A stretch of 64,000 bases of DNA, taken from assembly GCA_900316975.1 (NCBI GenBank), contig ONFA01000006.1:22314-86313 (forward strand). The letters are read 5' to 3'. Source of the stretch: an uncultured Prevotellaceae bacterium. Lineage in GTDB: Bacteria > Bacteroidota > Bacteroidia > Bacteroidales > Bacteroidaceae. A program made the position numbers and the translations under genes. Positions within the stretch are counted from its first letter, which is position 1; each line of letters opens with the position of its first letter. The notes below the pieces were generated by a model. The model searched no databases. It was not told where the DNA came from and saw only the letters and a program-made list of their open reading frames with translations. Positions 27,601-36,448 of the stretch are shown piece by piece.

Positions 27601-28683
27601 ATGAAACTTTCACAATTTAAGTTCAAACTCCCTGATGAGAAGATAGCCCTCTATCCTCGCACTTACAATCCTGAAACGAAATTCTACAACCGTGATGAAT
27701 GTAAACTCATGGTTGTACACAAACAGACAGGAGAGATAGAGCACCGCATCTTTAAGGAAATCACCGACTATTTTGAGGAAGGCGACGCCTTCGTCTTCAA
27801 TGATACCAAGGTCTTTCCTGCCCGTCTTTACGGCAACAAGGAAAAGACTGGTGCACGTATCGAGGTCTTTCTTCTTCGTGAACTCAACGAAGAACTCCGC
27901 TTATGGGACGTACTCGTCGATCCTGCCCGAAAGATTCGCATTGGCAACAAACTCTACTTTGGTCCCGATGAGTCATTGGTGGCAGAGGTGATTGACAACA
28001 CCACGTCACGTGGACGCACACTCCGTTTCCTTTATGATGGCCCCCACGATGTCTTCAAGGAAACACTCTATAGCCTCGGCGAGGCACCTATTCCTGATGA
28101 CATCCGTATGCACCGTCCTGCCGAAGAGGAAGACCACGAGCGCTTCCAAACCATCTTCGCACGTCATGAAGGAGCAGTCACCGTGCCTGTCACAGGTCTT
28201 CACTTTTCCCGCGAACTGATGAAGCGCATGGAAATCATGGGAATTGAGCAAGCCTTCATCACCATGCATGCAGGATTGGGCAACTTCCGCAGCATCGATG
28301 TGGAAGACCTCACCAAGCATAAAACCGACTCTGAGCAGATGTTCGTCAACAAAGAAGCTTGCGACATCGTCAACAAGGCAAAAGAGAACGGCCATAAGGT
28401 CTGTGCTGTCGGCACCACCACCCTCCGTGCCCTTGAAACAGCAGTAGGTCCCGGCGGATTCATCAAGGAATTTGAGGGATGGACCAACAAATTCATCTTC
28501 CCTCCCTACGACTTCACTGTAGCCGATGCCTTTGTCGTGAACTTCCAGCAACCACTCACCACCATGCTCATGCTCGTCACCGCTTTTGGTGGCTACGATG
28601 TTGTGATGAATGCCTACAAGGAAGCACTCAAAGGTGACTACATGTTTGGCACCTATGGCGATGCCATGCTGATCATTGACTGA
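27601..28683 (+). CDS. queA: S-adenosylmethionine:tRNA ribosyltransferase-isomerase
   Basis: A 360-residue enzyme of queuosine synthesis that transfers the ribose moiety of SAM to the modified wobble base of tRNA. Family segments include [10 protein letters not shown] near the start, [67 protein letters not shown] and [13 protein letters not shown]. Spaced 30 bp from truB; its stop TGA shares the A with the folK ATG. Confidence 0.96.
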   Translation: MKLSQFKFKLPDEKIALYPRTYNPETKFYNRDECKLMVVHKQTGEIEHRIFKEITDYFEEGDAFVFNDTKVFPARLYGNKEKTGARIEVFLLRELNEELRLWDVLVDPARKIRIGNKLYFGPDESLVAEVIDNTTSRGRTLRFLYDGPHDVFKETLYSLGEAPIPDDIRMHRPAEEEDHERFQTIFARHEGAVTVPVTGLHFSRELMKRMEIMGIEQAFITMHAGLGNFRSIDVEDLTKHKTDSEQMFVNKEACDIVNKAKENGHKVCAVGTTTLRALETAVGPGGFIKEFEGWTNKFIFPPYDFTVADAFVVNFQQPLTTMLMLVTAFGGYDVVMNAYKEALKGDYMFGTYGDAMLIID

Positions 28684-29168
28684 TGGACAACAGACAACAG
28701 ACAACAGACAACGGACAAGGGACAAAAGGCAACAGCACCATTCTTCATACAGTGTATCTTTCCCTTGGCACAAATCTTGGCGACAAAGAACACAACCTTG
28801 TGTCCGCCATCACAGAAATAGAAAGGCGGATTGGTCCTATCAGGGCACAATCCGCCTTTCTTGCTACTGAACCGTGGGGATTCGAAAGCCCGAACACCTT
28901 CCTCAATGCTGCCATCAGGGTTGAGACAGAACTCTCCCCTCACGCCCTGCTGAAAGTCACCCAACAGATTGAGCGTGACATGGGGCGCACCCAAAAGTCA
29001 ACTGTCAACTCTCAACTGTCAACTGTCATCTATCACGATCGTATCATCGACATAGACATTCTCCTCTACGACGACCTCCAAATCCACACAAAGAAACTCA
29101 CCATACCTCATCCACACATGTATGAACGCGATTTCGTGCTCATACCCCTAAAAGAAATCATGAAATGA
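28683..29168 (+). CDS. folK: HPPK (folate biosynthesis) with repeat-derived insertions
   Basis: A 161-residue 2-amino-4-hydroxy-6-hydroxymethyldihydropteridine pyrophosphokinase, which uses ATP to activate the pterin for dihydropteroate synthase. LSLGTNLGDKEHNL, ATEPWGFESPNTFLNAA and DRIIDIDILLYDD are the core motifs. The ATG at 28683 overlaps the queA stop. The first ~22 residues ([17 protein letters not shown]...) are coded by a GACAACA heptamer array, and residues ~108-117 (STVNSQLSTV) by a CAACTGT heptamer array inside the enzyme, between GRTQK and YHDR. Both are additions relative to the family. Confidence 0.92.
   Translation: MDNRQQTTDNGQGTKGNSTILHTVYLSLGTNLGDKEHNLVSAITEIERRIGPIRAQSAFLATEPWGFESPNTFLNAAIRVETELSPHALLKVTQQIERDMGRTQKSTVNSQLSTVIYHDRIIDIDILLYDDLQIHTKKLTIPHPHMYERDFVLIPLKEIMK
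28684..28735 (+). repeat. Heptamer array GACAACA at the start of folK
   Basis: Units of seven bases (GACAACA three times, then GACAACG, GACAAGG, GACAAAA, GGCAACA) run from the queA stop into folK and are translated as DNRQQTTDNGQGTKGN. Confidence 0.85.
28998..29030 (+). repeat. Heptamer array CAACTGT inside folK
   Basis: Units CAACTGT, CAACTCT, CAACTGT, CAACTGT in succession, in frame, coding STVNSQLSTV. The same heptamer, on either strand, occurs in gaps at 37880, 42040 and 63645. Confidence 0.85.
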
Positions 29169-31357
29169 AAAAGACCACATTTCTTATCCTCTCCACTTTA
29201 CTCACACTTCCACTTATGGCACAGAAAAGACCCTTCACTATTGACGACCTCATCCCTGGCGGTTCCACTTACTATCAGGCATCCGTACCCGAAACCCAAT
29301 ATCTCGCATGGTGGGGTGACATCTGCATCGAATTGGGCATGGACAAGTGCCAGAAAGTGGACATGCAGCAAAAAAACACCGAAAAAGATTCAGCATTCAG
29401 CACCCTGACGTTAGAGAATATTAATACCATCCTGTCTGCCAATGGTAGGAAGACCATCGACCACCTGTATAATGCTTCATTCCCCTACACCGAGAAAACC
29501 TATGTTCTCATTGACCGAGGCAGGGAAAAGACCCTTGTTGACTGGATGGAGAAGAAGGTCATTTGGAAAGCCGACCTTACCCCAGATGCAAGCAACGAGG
29601 ATTGGAACAAGGATTCCCAATCCATCGCCTATACCATTGACCACAACCTCTTCGTCCTCACTGCCGACGGCAAGAGTCATCAAGTCTCTTCCGACGGCAG
29701 CATTGACCTCGTCTATGGCGAGAGTGTCCATCGCGATGAGTTTGGCATCTCGAAAGGCACTTTCTGGAGCCCTGATGGCACCCTCTTGGCTTTCTACAAA
29801 ATGGATCAGAGCATGGTGTCCAAGTTTCCTCAGGTAAACATCACTCTACCCTCACAAACACCAGATGGGGAATCCCGCATTGCCACCACCTCTCCCGACC
29901 CTTATCCTATGGCAGGAGAGACATCGCATAAGGTTTATGTGGGCATCTTCAATCCACAGACAGACAAGACCGTCTATCTGAATACAGGTGACCCTACAGA
30001 CCGTTATTTCACCAACATCGCATGGGCTCCCGATGGCAAGAAACTCTACCTCATCGAACTGAATCGTGACCAGAATCACGGTTCACTTGATGAATACGAT
30101 GCACTGACAGGTGAGAAACTCCGCACCCTCTTCACGGAAGATAATGACAAATACTTCGAGCCCCTTCATCCCATCCAGTTCCTGCCTTGGAATGACACGA
30201 AGTTCGTCTATCAAACACGCAAAGACGGTTACAACCACATCTATATTTATAATGTATCTGGAAAACTCGTCAAGCAACTCACCACGGGAAACTTTGAGGT
30301 GTCCGACATACTGGGCTTCAATAAGTCGCAGAAAACCATCCTCTACACATCCAATGAGAAAGACCCTTTGCAACAGAATGTGTTCAGCGTTGACATGAAA
30401 GGGAAACGCACCCTGCTCGGTGACGCTACGGGGTGGCACAACGCCACGCTATCCGAATCGGGCAACTACTTCATTGACAATTACTCCTCACCTCTTATTG
30501 CCCGCCACATAGACATTGTTTCAACTTCCGACAGGAAAGGCACCAACATTTTCACGGCTGAAGATCCTTGGGCTGAATATAAGGTGCCAGAAGTCAAAGT
30601 AGGCACAATCAAGGCTGCCGATGGAGTGACAGACCTCTATTATCGCCTCATCCTCCCTACCGACTTCGACCCCACAAAGAAATACCCCGCCGTCGTCTAT
30701 GTCTATGGAGGGCCCCATGCCCACAACATCGATGCCACCGCCCATTGGGGCGCACGGGGTTGGGACATCTGGATGGCACAGCAGGGCTACGTCATGTTCT
30801 GCCTCGACAATCGGGGCAGCGAGCATCGTGGACTCGCTTTCGAGCAAGCCACTTTCCGTCAGTTAGGTGTGGAAGAGATGAAAGACCAGATAAAAGGTGT
30901 GGAGTTTCTGAAGAGCCTTCCCTACGTGGATGGGGAACGCTTAGGGGTACATGGTTGGAGTTTCGGAGGTTTCATGACCACCAGCCTCATGACCACCTAT
31001 CCCGATGTGTTTAAGGTGGGTGTGGCAGGAGGTCCTGTCATCGATTGGCGTTTCTACGAGGTCATGTATGGCGAACGCTACATGGACACTCCACAGACCA
31101 ATCCCGAAGGTTACGAAAGCACCTCCCTGCTTGGTAAGGCCAAAAACCTCAAAGGGCGTCTCATGGTCATCTACGGAGGTAACGACCCTGTCTGTGTGCC
31201 CCAGCACACGCTGTCCTTCATGCGCGCCTGCATCGATGCCGACACCTATCCCGACCTCTTCACCTACCCAGGCGACGGCCACAACATGATGGGTACTGAC
31301 CGTGTGCATCTGCACAATGTCATCACAAGGTACTTTGAAGACCATTTGAAAAAATGA
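29165..31357 (+). CDS. Dipeptidyl-peptidase IV-like S9 peptidase
   Basis: A 730-residue exported serine peptidase. Signal peptide at 1-19 (cleavage after LMAQ), a beta-propeller domain (about 60-470) and an alpha/beta-hydrolase domain. Catalytic residues: Ser in GWSFGGFMTT, Asp in YGGNDPVCV, His in GDGHNMMG. The pattern AADGVTDLYYRLILP before the hydrolase domain and RGSEHRGLAFEQ are typical of Bacteroidales DPP IV, which removes X-Pro dipeptides from peptides in the periplasm. It overlaps folK by 4 bp and ends within the inverted repeat 31351-31442. Confidence 0.94.
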   Translation: MKKTTFLILSTLLTLPLMAQKRPFTIDDLIPGGSTYYQASVPETQYLAWWGDICIELGMDKCQKVDMQQKNTEKDSAFSTLTLENINTILSANGRKTIDHLYNASFPYTEKTYVLIDRGREKTLVDWMEKKVIWKADLTPDASNEDWNKDSQSIAYTIDHNLFVLTADGKSHQVSSDGSIDLVYGESVHRDEFGISKGTFWSPDGTLLAFYKMDQSMVSKFPQVNITLPSQTPDGESRIATTSPDPYPMAGETSHKVYVGIFNPQTDKTVYLNTGDPTDRYFTNIAWAPDGKKLYLIELNRDQNHGSLDEYDALTGEKLRTLFTEDNDKYFEPLHPIQFLPWNDTKFVYQTRKDGYNHIYIYNVSGKLVKQLTTGNFEVSDILGFNKSQKTILYTSNEKDPLQQNVFSVDMKGKRTLLGDATGWHNATLSESGNYFIDNYSSPLIARHIDIVSTSDRKGTNIFTAEDPWAEYKVPEVKVGTIKAADGVTDLYYRLILPTDFDPTKKYPAVVYVYGGPHAHNIDATAHWGARGWDIWMAQQGYVMFCLDNRGSEHRGLAFEQATFRQLGVEEMKDQIKGVEFLKSLPYVDGERLGVHGWSFGGFMTTSLMTTYPDVFKVGVAGGPVIDWRFYEVMYGERYMDTPQTNPEGYESTSLLGKAKNLKGRLMVIYGGNDPVCVPQHTLSFMRACIDADTYPDLFTYPGDGHNMMGTDRVHLHNVITRYFEDHLKK

Positions 31358-31442
31358 AAGAATGAAAAAATGAGAAAATGAAAAAGACCATCCGGGGTGT
31401 TGGAAAAACTTTCATTTTCTCATTTTTTCATTCTTTCATTTT
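31351..31442. repeat. Perfect 33-bp inverted repeat between convergent genes
   Basis: The left arm 31351-31383 is made of octamers (ATGAAAGA ATGAAAAA, then ATGAGAAA) and is exactly complementary to the right arm 31410-31442; the 26-nt loop contains GACCATCCGGGGTGTTGG. It includes the DPP IV stop and ends next to the kinase-like gene's stop. A related element with the loop GACCATACGGGATGTTGG lies at 36821-36886. Acts at least as a two-way terminator. Confidence 0.9.
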
Positions 31443-31443
31443 C

Positions 31444-32952
31444 TCAATCGTCTTGCAAGTGCAGCACAAACCTCACACCCTTCGTGAAGGCAGGGTCAAT
31501 GTCGAGGTCACCATTCATATTGAGTGCCATCCGCTTGCAGATGGGCAAGCCAAGACCATCGCCCGTGGTGAGGTCGCGCACTTCACGGAACGGCTTGAAA
31601 ACTTCTTCGCGCTGTTCTTCTGGAATGCTGCTGCCTGTGTTCGACACGAGGAACTGATGCTTGTGCGCGCCTCTCTTCTTGTATTCCAACGTGATGTGTC
31701 CATCCTCAGGAGTGTATTGAGCAGCATTCTTCAGCAGGTGCAGCAAGATGTGTGAGACATATTCCTTATTGATGTGTGCCGCCATCTTTGGAGCATCCAC
31801 CTTCAAGTTGACACCACTCTTCACCTTCCCCTGTATCTGCTCCATCAAGCCCTCACACAACGTACCCACTTGCACATCCTCTTTCTCCACCGTTTCTTCC
31901 GCTGCATTCTCCAGTTCTGACAAAGTCTGGATGTGCTCTGAGAAATCCAATAATGCCTTCACCTCGGGAGTGCCCTTATCCAATTTCTGCAAGGTGGGAG
32001 CCAACTGGGCTGAGATGCTACTGATGAACTTCGCCTTCAAAGCATTGTTCTCGTTCAGCAACTTGATGGTTTTCTTCTGTTTTCGGTTGCTATACATATA
32101 GCGCATCAGCACGATGGCACCCAGCACCAATGCAGCCGCCAACACTGCCGCCAAGATGCCCAGACCCACGATGGCAGCCTGACGTGCCGTCAGCGAACTG
32201 TCCTTCTCATCAATCTCAGCCTCATTGTCAGCAATCTGCTTCTTCAACACACCCACCGTGTCAGCCAGCACCAGTGCCGAGGCAGAATCTTTCCATGCCA
32301 TATAACTCTTGTAACTCTCAGCCACCAGACTGGCACTGTTACTCTTACGTCCGTTAGCAATCAGTGTCTGATAGACCTCATCCACCTTGCCATACTCTTT
32401 CGAGGCCGTCAGTTGGTCAGCCATTTCTTTAAAAGTGGCATTCCCCTTCTCACTTTGTCCAACGGTGTAGTAGTAGATGGTTTTCGTGTAGAGCAGGTCG
32501 TTCTTCACCGCTGCATCGTTCGCCGCCTGGGCATGATTCTCCATGTTCTTCATCTGCTCTTTCGCGCTCTCCATCTTCCTCATCTTCATATACATCAGGT
32601 GTCGTTCCTTCGTCGTCCAGTAGTGCAGAGCTGCCTTATTTGCACCCTGCCCCTTCGCCTCGATGGTCTGGTCTATGCGGCGCAACAGGTCGAAAGCCTC
32701 CTTGTAGAGGTTCTCTTTCTCATAGTAGAGTTTGTTGCCCTTCACGCCACAATCCACACCCTGCTTCAGGTTGCCACCGTTCACATAACTCTCGAAAGCC
32801 TTGATGTACAATGCACGTGCAGCAATCGGATTGCCCTTTGCATACTCCGACTCAGCACGCTGCTGCAATTCATTCTTTCCTGTCTCCTGTGCACCAACCC
32901 ATGCACAGCACATGAGCAGACTGATGCCCACCATCAATAATTTCTTTCTCAT
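31444..32952 (-). CDS. Histidine-kinase-like protein lacking the phospho-accepting His
   Basis: A 502-residue protein: signal/first helix at 1-21, TPR-like periplasmic region (25-235), membrane helix at about 259-283, coiled coil, HisKA-like helix and HATPase. In the H-box, FISSISAQLAPTL (309-321) aligns with the usual FxxxSHELRTPL, so His is replaced by Ala315 and Glu by Gln316. The ATPase half keeps an N-box (LHLLKNAAQYTPE), a G1-like box (VSNTGSSIPEEQ, Asp replaced by Asn) and G2 (GDGLGLPICKRMA). Likely a signalling pseudokinase or a kinase acting in trans. The ATG at 32952 starts the signal peptide. No response-regulator gene is next to it. Confidence 0.82.
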   Translation of the reverse strand: MRKKLLMVGISLLMCCAWVGAQETGKNELQQRAESEYAKGNPIAARALYIKAFESYVNGGNLKQGVDCGVKGNKLYYEKENLYKEAFDLLRRIDQTIEAKGQGANKAALHYWTTKERHLMYMKMRKMESAKEQMKNMENHAQAANDAAVKNDLLYTKTIYYYTVGQSEKGNATFKEMADQLTASKEYGKVDEVYQTLIANGRKSNSASLVAESYKSYMAWKDSASALVLADTVGVLKKQIADNEAEIDEKDSSLTARQAAIVGLGILAAVLAAALVLGAIVLMRYMYSNRKQKKTIKLLNENNALKAKFISSISAQLAPTLQKLDKGTPEVKALLDFSEHIQTLSELENAAEETVEKEDVQVGTLCEGLMEQIQGKVKSGVNLKVDAPKMAAHINKEYVSHILLHLLKNAAQYTPEDGHITLEYKKRGAHKHQFLVSNTGSSIPEEQREEVFKPFREVRDLTTGDGLGLPICKRMALNMNGDLDIDPAFTKGVRFVLHLQDD

Positions 32953-33085
32953 ATTCTTATCAATTAAAAGGTTTCCGAATGCGAATTTAGGGATTTCTTC
33001 CGTTCTTTCCAAAAGAAAGAACAGAAAAAAAAGAAAAAACTCTCCACTTTTTCCTACCTTTGTACATTAAAACAAAAAAACATAC

Positions 33086-34183
33086 ATGAAAATGTGGGCA
33101 ATACTCTTCTTCCTCCTGCCATTGATTGGCATCGCATACATTGGATGGCACATCTGGACCCTGCTGCCACTGCATTGGGCATGGAAAAGTCTCATCCTCG
33201 TCTGTGGCATAGGGTGTTTCGGGCTGCTTTTCCTCGTTGTAGGCAAAAGGCTTGACACACTGTCTCTGCCATTGTCGCAGGTACTCTATGAGATAGGCAC
33301 CTCCTCCATCTTCATCATGCTCTATCTCGTCATCATCTTCCTCCTGCTCGACCTCGGACGGCTCGTCCATCTTGTTCCCCACACATGGCTCTACAGCAAT
33401 TGGTGGTCTGCGGCAGGCATCTTTGTGATCATTTTCACCGTCTTCCTCTACGGCAACCTCCACTACAAGCACAAAGTGCGTGTGCCCCTCGAACTAACCA
33501 CCTCCAAACCACTTCCCCACGACTACAAAATCGTCATGGCAAGTGACCTCCATCTCGGCTACTACAACCCACGCACCGAACTCGCCCGTTGGGTGGATAT
33601 GATGAATGCCGAACATCCAGACCTCATCCTCATCGCTGGCGACATCATCGACGGCAGCATCCGTCCCCTCATCGAAGAAGGCATGGCTGCCGAGTTCCGC
33701 CGTCTGGATGCGCCTGTCTATGCCTGCCTGGGGAATCACGAATACTACAGTGGTGAACCCAACGCCCAGAAGTTCTACCAAGACGCTGGCATCCACCTCC
33801 TCAGCGACTCCTCCACCATGATAGACAGCGCCCTCGTCATCATCGGACGCGACGACCGCACCAACCTCCACCGTAAGAGTGTTGAAGATTTAGTTGCCAA
33901 CGTGGATAAATCCAAGTTCACCCTCCTTCTCGACCACCAACCCTACAACCTCGAACAAGCAGAACAATCCCATATAGACTTCCAACTCAGCGGCCACACC
34001 CATCGCGGTCAAGTCTGGCCCATCTCATGGATCACCGATGCCATCTACGAATGCTCATGGGGCACCCACCAGCGCGGCAACACCCACTACTACATCTCCT
34101 CCGGTCTCGGCAGCTGGGGTGGCAAGTTCCGCATCGGCACCCAATCCGAATATGTGGTGGCAACCCTACGAAACGAACCCTAA
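33086..34183 (+). CDS. Membrane-anchored metallophosphoesterase
   Basis: A 365-residue protein with four N-terminal membrane helices (about 4-22, 33-52, 70-90 and 108-128) and a calcineurin-like phosphoesterase domain. Metal-binding motifs in order: MASDLHLG, IAGDIIDGS, CLGNHEYY, LLDHQP, LSGHTHRGQ. This architecture matches YkuE/YaeI-type enzymes that act on lipids at the membrane, but the substrate cannot be read. A -7 box TACCTTTG lies at 33055-33062, 23 nt upstream of the ATG. Confidence 0.9.
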   Translation: MKMWAILFFLLPLIGIAYIGWHIWTLLPLHWAWKSLILVCGIGCFGLLFLVVGKRLDTLSLPLSQVLYEIGTSSIFIMLYLVIIFLLLDLGRLVHLVPHTWLYSNWWSAAGIFVIIFTVFLYGNLHYKHKVRVPLELTTSKPLPHDYKIVMASDLHLGYYNPRTELARWVDMMNAEHPDLILIAGDIIDGSIRPLIEEGMAAEFRRLDAPVYACLGNHEYYSGEPNAQKFYQDAGIHLLSDSSTMIDSALVIIGRDDRTNLHRKSVEDLVANVDKSKFTLLLDHQPYNLEQAEQSHIDFQLSGHTHRGQVWPISWITDAIYECSWGTHQRGNTHYYISSGLGSWGGKFRIGTQSEYVVATLRNEP

Positions 34184-34221
34184 AAGCCTCTTTCCATTCA
34201 CCACACTTTTCTCTATTAAAC

Positions 34222-34284
34222 CGACGTGCCCCACGTCGGTCGGTCGACGTGGGGCACATCGGCAAAGCGACGTGGGGCACGTCG
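34222..34284. repeat. Three copies of a 17-bp GC-rich palindrome
   Basis: CGACGTGCCCCACGTCG at 34222-34238, CGACGTGGGGCACATCG at 34245-34261, CGACGTGGGGCACGTCG at 34268-34284. The first is the reverse complement of the third; each is itself a 7+7 inverted repeat around GGG/CCC. It lies just after the phosphoesterase stop, in DNA richer in G+C than the surroundings. Confidence 0.9.
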
Positions 34285-34349
34285 ATTGGGGGGTGTACAA
34301 GGGAGTGTTTTGTGGATGTCTGTAAAATGATTGAGTTGAGCACAAAAAA

Positions 34350-34377
34350 CCTCGCAACTTCCAAAGAAATTGCGAGG
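34350..34377 (-). terminator. Terminator of the BspA-like gene
   Basis: On the minus strand the stem CCTCGCAA (34370-34377 complement) ... TTGCGAGG (34350-34357 complement) is followed directly by TTTTTTG. It lies 31 bp past the BspA-like gene's stop. Confidence 0.82.
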
Positions 34378-34408
34378 ATTCTTACAATTCGAGGGGTCTT
34401 TTCTTACT

Positions 34409-35296
34409 TCACCTCTCTTTTTCTTCTATTGGTTTAAGTGTAAAAAATCTTTCATCCTTCCATGGCGAAGTGTTTTTATATAATTCCAAACTTTTCTTGG
34501 GAACGTAGATAGTTACAAGATCATACATACACATGGAAGGGAGCGTCGTTGGAGGCATCGTCGCTTCAATAACTATGGAGGTCAAGCGAGGGCAGAATGA
34601 AAAAGCAACACCACCAATAAATGTAATGCCTTTGGGAATGGTCACAGAGGTCAAACCACCGCAACCTGAGAACGTGGAGCTTTCTATTCTGCTCATATTG
34701 GGGGGAATGGTCACAGAGGTCAAACCACTGCAGCCATGGAATGCACTTTTTCCTATAGATGTGACGCTATTGGGAATGGTCAAAGAAGTCAAACCACTGC
34801 ACAGCGAGAATGCACATTCTCCTATAGATGTGACGCTATTACCAAAGGTCACTGAAGTCAAGTTGGGACAATAGTAGAAAGCCCATTCTCCAATGCTTTT
34901 AATACTGTTTGAGATGTTTAGGGAGGTTAAAGAAGTACAATCATAGAAAGCGAACCTGCCAATTTTTAACACCTTATAGGTATCACCTCCATACGTGATT
35001 CGGTCAACAATGTTGGCTACTCCCTTAAAACCAGACTGGTCATATCCGGATACAATAAGGTGACCCTCTTCAATGGTGTATTTAATATAGTCAAGATAGA
35101 AATTCTTTTCATCGATGACGGAGAAGGTACTTCTATTGGAAGTAGTGCCATCCTCATTTATCACCACAGTGACAATGGGACTACCCCCTCCTCCATCATT
35201 TCCATGATTACCATCCGTGACATCATCATCTTTACTACAGGATATTATTATGAGCATCGCCATCATTACAAGGCTCATGATTGTAATCTTTTTCAT
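34409..35296 (-). CDS. BspA-type leucine-rich repeat lipoprotein
   Basis: A 295-residue lipoprotein (signal MKKITIMSLVMMAMLIIISC, Cys20) with an acidic Asp/Gly linker and about six LRR_5 repeats at 105-250: units such as LTSLTIPNSVTSIGKSAFHGCSG and LTSVTIPKGITFIGGVAFSFC. The last ~40 residues (IYVPKKSLELYKNTSPWKDERF) are the usual end-cap. BspA proteins of Prevotellaceae and relatives sit on the cell surface and bind host or microbial ligands. The corresponding DNA has a short repeat of its own (GGGAATGGTC..AGAGGTCAAACC). -7 box TACTTTTG on the minus strand at 35327-35334. Confidence 0.92.
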   Translation of the reverse strand: MKKITIMSLVMMAMLIIISCSKDDDVTDGNHGNDGGGGSPIVTVVINEDGTTSNRSTFSVIDEKNFYLDYIKYTIEEGHLIVSGYDQSGFKGVANIVDRITYGGDTYKVLKIGRFAFYDCTSLTSLNISNSIKSIGEWAFYYCPNLTSVTFGNSVTSIGECAFSLCSGLTSLTIPNSVTSIGKSAFHGCSGLTSVTIPPNMSRIESSTFSGCGGLTSVTIPKGITFIGGVAFSFCPRLTSIVIEATMPPTTLPSMCMYDLVTIYVPKKSLELYKNTSPWKDERFFTLKPIEEKER

Positions 35297-35431
35297 TTTT
35301 ATCGCTATTTTTTAATTTTACAAACGCAAAAGTACAACATTTTTTATTTATCCCCAACTTTTTGAGTGAAAAATGGGCTTGCAGCCACAAGAGGATCGCC
35401 ACTATACCCATGAATGTATGCTTATAAAAGC

Positions 35432-36340
35432 TTACCTTATGATTACTTCACTAAAACCTTTAGCTTGCAGCCACAACAGGAACTGCTGGCTCCATGCTTC
35501 GGTGGTGGTGCGACCCGTTTGGGGCATGAGAGTGTAGGGGCCTGTGCCGTCACCATAGAGGTGGAGTTCGGCATTGCCTCCAGCTTTCTTCCATTCGAGA
35601 AAAAGATTGACAAGACCTGCTGCCACATTCTGGTGGTCAGCACGGGTCATGATGAGGAGAGGGGGGGCAGGTGTAGGCACCTTGACGGGCATGAGGGAGG
35701 GACCAAAGTTGGTGCAGAGGAAGTCAGGGCACTCAGCAGGGTTTGCGGCTTGGATGGTAGCTGCAATTGCCACGCCACCTCCTGCGGAGAAACCCAGATA
35801 GCCAATCTTATGGGTGTCCAGATGCCACTCTTGGGCATGTTGGCGCACCATGCGGATGGCAGCCTTGGCATCATCAGAAGCAAGTTGTAGGATGGAATCT
35901 CCTGCGGGATAGTGTAGGGGATTGGCATCTGCTTGTGGGAAGCGTTCAAGATGGGTGACATCCACCATCGGGGGCATCTGCATGCCTTGTGGGAAGGAAC
36001 CTGTACCAGTGTTGAGGTGGTATTTCAATCCGATGGCAGCAATGCCCCGTTCATTGAGGAAGGTTGCCATCTGCTCCACATCGGTGCCCCACGAGAGGGC
36101 TCTCATACCACCGCCAGGACAAAGGATGACAGCACATCCGTTGGCTTTATCGGCAGGAGGAAGGAACACCTGAATGGAGGGTTTCACCACCCCTGTGATG
36201 TTTTTGCGAGCACCCTCTCCTGTCACTTTCTCTGTGTCGGTGGTGACTGGTTTGGCGAGAGGAAGGTCATAGGTCTGCTGTGCCCAAGTAGTCAAATTAC
36301 AGAACAGAAAGAGGATAAAAGAATAGGTTTTACGTATCAT
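35432..36340 (-). CDS. Esterase-like alpha/beta hydrolase, unusual active site
   Basis: A 302-residue exported protein (signal to about WAQQ, residue 22) of the acetyl-xylan-esterase-like alpha/beta hydrolases: oxyanion region VILCPGGGMRALSW, nucleophile GFSAGGGVAI, and the strand PPLLIMTRADHQN with the acid residue. The position where such enzymes have GGHGFG (catalytic His) reads GDGTGPYTL, with no His in this segment. Either another His serves or the enzyme is altered. A long insertion (LNTGTGSFPQGMQMPPMVDVTHLE) follows the first strands. -7 box TATCTTTG (minus strand, 36367-36374). Confidence 0.8.
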   Translation of the reverse strand: MIRKTYSFILFLFCNLTTWAQQTYDLPLAKPVTTDTEKVTGEGARKNITGVVKPSIQVFLPPADKANGCAVILCPGGGMRALSWGTDVEQMATFLNERGIAAIGLKYHLNTGTGSFPQGMQMPPMVDVTHLERFPQADANPLHYPAGDSILQLASDDAKAAIRMVRQHAQEWHLDTHKIGYLGFSAGGGVAIAATIQAANPAECPDFLCTNFGPSLMPVKVPTPAPPLLIMTRADHQNVAAGLVNLFLEWKKAGGNAELHLYGDGTGPYTLMPQTGRTTTEAWSQQFLLWLQAKGFSEVIIR

Positions 36341-36417
36341 AAAGTTCTTTTCTTTTGAAATTTATACAAAGATAGACAAAAATTAGGAATTAGGAGTCAG
36401 GAGTTAGTTTTTTTTCG

Positions 36418-36425
36418 TATCTTTG
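36418..36425 (+). promoter_or_regulatory. -7 box of ridA
   Basis: TATCTTTG, 23 nt before the ridA ATG; no TTTG at the right distance. The bases just upstream (36383-36405) are a TTAGGAA-type heptamer array. Confidence 0.5.
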
Positions 36426-36448
36426 TACTATCTTCAATAGAATATGAT

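Noticed and set aside
28684..28735. CRISPR array
   Set aside because: Repeat units are 7 nt without spacers; no cas genes are present.
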